A DNA stretch of 64,000 bases, taken from assembly GCF_016881005.1 (NCBI RefSeq), contig NZ_JACOPV010000019.1:62001-126000 (forward strand). The letters are read 5' to 3'. Positions within the stretch are counted from its first letter, which is position 1. Every line of letters starts with the position of its first letter. Below are positions 60,743 through 64,000 of this stretch, one piece after another. The notes beneath the pieces are model-generated. The model searched no databases. It had not been told where the DNA came from and saw only the letters and a list, made by a program, of their open reading frames with translations. This DNA comes from Pseudomonas arcuscaelestis. Lineage in GTDB: Bacteria; Pseudomonadota; Gammaproteobacteria; Pseudomonadales; Pseudomonadaceae. Made by a program: the position numbers and the translations under genes.

Positions 60743-63298
60743 ATGGCTTCCGTTGCGGTTCAACCAGGTTCCAATGCTTCCAAGTCTTCCAGTCGTCTGA
60801 GCCTGCCAGTCGACGGCATGACCTGCGCCTCGTGTGTAGGTCGCGTCGAGCGTGCACTGAAGGCGCTACCCGGGGTGGATTCAGCCGCGGTCAACCTTGC
60901 CACCGAGCGTGCTGACATCATCTTCAGCGGCCAGGCCGATGCGCAGGCGGCAGTCAAGGCCATTGAGCACGCCGGTTACAATGTTCGCGAAGAAAGCACA
61001 GAGCTGGCGATCGAGGGCATGACCTGCGCCTCCTGTGTTGGCCGGGTCGAGAAAGCGCTGAAGAAGGTGCCGGGCGTGCTCGAGGCCACCGTTAACCTAG
61101 CGACCGAACGCGCTCGTGTGCGCTTCCTCGCTGGACTGGTGGCTGCTGCCGATCTGGAGGCGGCGATCAAGCAGGCCGGATACAGCGCTCGGCGTTTGTC
61201 TCCTGAAAGCAATCATGCCGACGATGCGGACGGTGACCGCCGTGAAAGCGAAGCGCGCGGCTTGCGGCGTTCGTTGCTGATTGCAGCGATCATGACCTTG
61301 CCGGTATTCATCCTGGAGATGGGCTCGCACCTGATTCCTGGCATGCACCACTGGGTGATGGAAAACATCGGGCAACAGACCAACTGGTACATCCAGTTCG
61401 CACTCGCCACTCTGGTGCTGTTTGGCCCCGGTCTGCGCTTCTTCCACAAGGGGGTGCCCGCCTTGCTGCGTGGCGCTCCGGACATGAACTCGCTGGTATC
61501 GGTAGGTACCGCTGCCGCCTATGGCTACTCGGTGGTCGCCACCTTCGTCCCCAAGGTGCTGCCACCAGGCACGGCGAACGTGTACTTCGAAGCTGCGGTG
61601 GTCATCGTTACCCTGATCCTGCTGGGGCGTACACTTGAGGCGCGGGCCAAGGGTAAAACCTCGCAGGCCATCAAACGCCTGGTGGGGCTGCAAGCCAAGA
61701 CTGCGCGCGTCGAGCGCAACGGCAAGACTCTCGAAGTGGCGCTTGATGAGGTCACCACCGGTGACATCGTGTTCGTGCGTCCGGGCGAGAAAGTACCGGT
61801 CGACGGTGAGGTCATCGAAGGCTCGTCCTACGTTGACGAAAGCATGATCAGCGGCGAGCCGGTACCGGTCGCCAAAAGCGTGGGCGCCGAAGTGGTGGGC
61901 GGCACGATCAACAAGACCGGTGCCTTCAGCTTCCGCGTCACCAAGATCGGCGCCAACACGGTGCTGGCGCAGATCATTCGTCTGGTAGAAGAAGCCCAGG
62001 GCTCCAAGTTGCCGATCCAGGCTTTGGTCGACAAGGTGACCATGTGGTTCGTACCCGCGGTGATGGCCGCCGCCACGTTGACCTTCCTGGTGTGGCTGGT
62101 ATTCGGCCCGGAGCCAGCGCTGACGTTTGCCTTGGTCAACGCCGTGGCGGTGCTGATTATCGCCTGCCCATGCGCCATGGGCCTAGCCACACCGACTTCG
62201 ATCATGGTCGGTACCGGACGTGCGGCCGAGCTCGGCGTGCTATTTCGCAAGGGCGAAGCCTTGCAGGCACTGCGTGATGTGAGCGTGGTAGCCGTCGACA
62301 AGACCGGGACCCTGACCAAAGGGCGCCCGGAACTGACCGACCTGATCACCGCCGATGGGTTTGAATACGACGAAGTGCTTGCGCTGGTTGCAGCCGTGGA
62401 GACACGCTCCGAGCACCCGATTGCCGAAGCCATTGTGGCGGCGGCAGAGCAGCGCGACCTCAAAATCGACCTGGTTGAACGCTTCGATGCAACCCCTGGC
62501 TTTGGTGTTTCCGCGACCGTCGCGGGGCGCACCGTCGCTGTCGGCGCGGATCGCTTCATGACCCAGCTCGGTCTGGATGTGTCGAGCTTCCTGGACACTG
62601 CCAAGCGCCTCGGTGAGCAAGGCAAGAGTCCGCTCTATGCTGCCATTGATGGCCGTCTGGCAGCAGTGATTGCGGTCGCTGACCCGATCAAGGAATCAAC
62701 GCCCGAGGCCATCAAGGCGCTGCACGCGCTCGGGCTCAAGGTTGCGATGATTACCGGCGACAACGCAGCTACTGCTGCAGCGATTGCCAAACAGCTCGGT
62801 ATTGACGAAGTGGCCGCCGAAGTCCTGCCCGACGGCAAGGTTGCAGCACTGAAGAAATTCCGTAGCGAAGGCGCACGCGTAGCCTTTGTCGGAGACGGCA
62901 TCAACGACGCCCCGGCACTCGCCGAAGCCGATGTTGGTCTGGCCATTGGTACCGGTACTGATGTCGCTATCGAAGCGGCCGACGTGGTGCTGATGTCGGG
63001 CGACCTGCGCGGCGTGCCGAATGCCATCGCCTTGAGTCAGGCGACCATCCGTAACATCAAACAGAACCTGTTCTGGGCGTTCGCTTACAACGCGGTGTTG
63101 ATCCCGGTGGCGGCGGGGGTGTTGTACCCGGTGAACGGCAGCTTGCTCTCACCGATTTTCGCGGCAGCAGCGATGGCCCTTTCCAGTGTATTCGTGCTCG
63201 GCAACGCGCTGCGGCTCAAACGCCTGCAGGCGCCACTGTCGGTTGAGTCGCGTCCGCAGGCAGCGGCAAGCAGCGCTGCCGTGGCTCCGGCGAACTGA
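60743..63298 (+). CDS. copA: Cu(I)-exporting P1B-type ATPase
   Basis: 851 residues. Two N-terminal heavy-metal domains have GMTCASC at residues 25-31 and 92-98. Eight membrane helices follow, with the actuator (DESMISGEPVPVAK), the CPC metal site (IIACPCAMGLATP, near residue 475), the phosphorylation motif DKTGTLT (near 519), HP motif (SEHPIAEAI) and hinge GDGINDAPALAEADVGLAIG. This is the complete set for Cu(I) export from the cytoplasm. The CueR-type promoter upstream supports copper control. No cueR or copZ gene lies beside it in the window. Confidence 0.94.
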   Translation: MASVAVQPGSNASKSSSRLSLPVDGMTCASCVGRVERALKALPGVDSAAVNLATERADIIFSGQADAQAAVKAIEHAGYNVREESTELAIEGMTCASCVGRVEKALKKVPGVLEATVNLATERARVRFLAGLVAAADLEAAIKQAGYSARRLSPESNHADDADGDRRESEARGLRRSLLIAAIMTLPVFILEMGSHLIPGMHHWVMENIGQQTNWYIQFALATLVLFGPGLRFFHKGVPALLRGAPDMNSLVSVGTAAAYGYSVVATFVPKVLPPGTANVYFEAAVVIVTLILLGRTLEARAKGKTSQAIKRLVGLQAKTARVERNGKTLEVALDEVTTGDIVFVRPGEKVPVDGEVIEGSSYVDESMISGEPVPVAKSVGAEVVGGTINKTGAFSFRVTKIGANTVLAQIIRLVEEAQGSKLPIQALVDKVTMWFVPAVMAAATLTFLVWLVFGPEPALTFALVNAVAVLIIACPCAMGLATPTSIMVGTGRAAELGVLFRKGEALQALRDVSVVAVDKTGTLTKGRPELTDLITADGFEYDEVLALVAAVETRSEHPIAEAIVAAAEQRDLKIDLVERFDATPGFGVSATVAGRTVAVGADRFMTQLGLDVSSFLDTAKRLGEQGKSPLYAAIDGRLAAVIAVADPIKESTPEAIKALHALGLKVAMITGDNAATAAAIAKQLGIDEVAAEVLPDGKVAALKKFRSEGARVAFVGDGINDAPALAEADVGLAIGTGTDVAIEAADVVLMSGDLRGVPNAIALSQATIRNIKQNLFWAFAYNAVLIPVAAGVLYPVNGSLLSPIFAAAAMALSSVFVLGNALRLKRLQAPLSVESRPQAAASSAAVAPAN

Positions 63299-63313
63299 CC
63301 GTTTAGCATTGCC

Positions 63314-63332
63314 CCCGGCCAGGCTGGCCGGG
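63314..63332 (+). terminator. Hairpin after copA
   Basis: CCCGGCC-AGGCT-GGCCGGG, a 7-bp GC stem 16 bp past the stop. It lacks a T-run, so termination strength is uncertain. Confidence 0.45.
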
Positions 63333-63375
63333 CCTGAATGAGTTCTACCTGGGGCGAAACCGCAGCCCTGGACAA

Positions 63376-63640
63376 TCAGGAAGGGTGCCTGCTCGTAACG
63401 GCCCAATCCGCCGTGTTGGCCGCGTCGGCAACGATGCAAGTACTGCCGGGTATTCCGAACTCATTGACGTGCTCGTAACTCTGCATGATCACGGCGAGGG
63501 TATTGCCGGCGTCATCCGCCGACAGGCCTAGTTGTGCCAGGGCGTGATCCTGATAAACCGCTGCACACCAGGGCTGGCGGTTGAGGAAGTCGACGATTGG
63601 GGATTGCAGGAACTGGTAGCGAGGACCAGATGCCCCAACG
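63376..63640 (-). pseudogene. Unidentified C-terminal gene fragment
   Basis: An open frame of ~85 codons ending at 63376 reads RYQFLQSPIVDFLNRQPWC, then HALAQLGLSADDAGNTLAVI, then SYEHVNEFGIPGSTCIVADA. The amino-acid composition looks like real protein, but there is no start codon with a ribosome site, and I do not recognise the family. It joins the neighbouring fragment at about 63620-63640 in another frame. Confidence 0.4.
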
Positions 63641-63773
63641 TTGCATATAACGCAGCCAGCTGTGGTTTGCGCAGCCCCGGAGTATTGGTTTTGGAATCAT
63701 CGAGACTGAAATTGAAGAGATGGTGTTGCCAGCTCTGATAAACATCCAAATGCGTTACTGCTACGTCGTCCAT
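63620..63773 (-). pseudogene. Possible DEAD/DEAH-helicase N-terminal fragment
   Basis: From ATG 63773 about 50 codons read naturally (VTHLDVYQSWQHHLFNF, then PGLRKPQLAALYATLGHLVLA). The PGLRxPQxxALxAxxxH pattern resembles the region just before the Walker A motif of large helicases; the expected GTGKT never follows, and the frame breaks near 63620. It is probably gene debris. Identification is tentative. Confidence 0.35.
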
Positions 63774-64000
63774 GGCGATGACCTGAGGGCTGAAAAAGCT
63801 TCTGGGGTAGGGTGGCGATATAGTAGCACGCGCCCGCCGGCAGACGACTCAAGCTCGGCGTGGACGCGGATAACAGCGTCTTCGTCATCAACCTAAGCTG
63901 GGGAGGAGATCCAACCTATCGCCTCATCCCCGGGGTTCTCATTCAGTGTGAGCCCATGATTGGATCTTGTCTGTGAGCTAGCTGCATAGGTTACGTGGGT
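63774..64000. other. Right-edge region without a recognisable gene
   Basis: I see no convincing coding frame, RNA gene or repeat in these bases. Confidence 0.4.

Overview
The window is high-GC chromosomal DNA of a Pseudomonas-type gammaproteobacterium (P. putida / P. fluorescens-like). This is judged from vanAB/vanR, an MdlC-type benzoylformate decarboxylase, three OprD-family porins, aromatic-acid MFS symporters and a CueR-type copA promoter. No rRNA, tRNA, insertion sequence or CRISPR array was seen. It is an accessory, catabolism-rich region.

Layout. 1-9547 (minus): the first ~3,180 residues of a giant repeat-built surface protein with an N-terminal DUF4347 module; it runs off the left edge. 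9868-13178: an MscS-type channel coupled to an AspT-type transporter with TrkA-C domains. 13222-15077: a HipBA-like toxin-antitoxin pair behind four regularly spaced operator-like dyads. 15078-26720: an aromatic-acid block with two MFS symporters, a LysR regulator, benzoylformate decarboxylase, an aromatic aldehyde dehydrogenase, an OprD porin, VanR, and VanB/VanA. VanR-type operators (core TGGATCCA) lie at 15119, 15297, 26616 and 26713, at the two outer edges of the block. 26811-28222: small membrane proteins. 28314-33252 (minus): CoA-transferase, MaoC hydratase, CitE lyase, TetR, MmgE/PrpD, the gene families found in Pseudomonas itaconate loci. 33292-34817: a scar where a 5'-truncated acyl-CoA dehydrogenase (minus) abuts a 5'-truncated ADP-forming acyl-CoA synthetase (plus). 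34807-43840: a plus-strand CoA-thioester beta-oxidation-like operon with its own MFS transporter and porin; substrate unknown. 43956-50039: a LacI regulator and an NCS2 permease / amidohydrolase / TauE / OprD operon behind a promoter with a double LacI-type operator. 50305-51681: RclC/RclR-like pair. 51958-56041: GntR, SDR, and an APH-fold kinase plus class III PLP enzyme pair resembling amino-alcohol kinase and phospho-lyase. 56114-57076: a GNAT-Rnk fusion. 57185-58658: DUF421, a membrane protein and CinA/PncC. 58936-63298: an RND pump remnant, an intact outer-membrane factor and a CopA copper ATPase. 63376-63773: gene debris.

How the parts fit. The aromatic block can be read as a funnel: a substituted benzoylformate is decarboxylated to an aldehyde, oxidised to the acid and, if it is vanillate, O-demethylated to protocatechuate. 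The shared VanR operators tie the outer transporter gene at 15488 to vanAB. The middle catabolic island has lost the divergent promoter region of two operons, so it may be cryptic or re-wired. Three substrate blocks (15-27 kb, 34-44 kb, 45-50 kb) each carry an inner-membrane transporter and one OprD porin, which suggests stepwise acquisition of complete uptake-plus-catabolism cassettes.

Functional names rest on motif recognition by eye; no database search was run.
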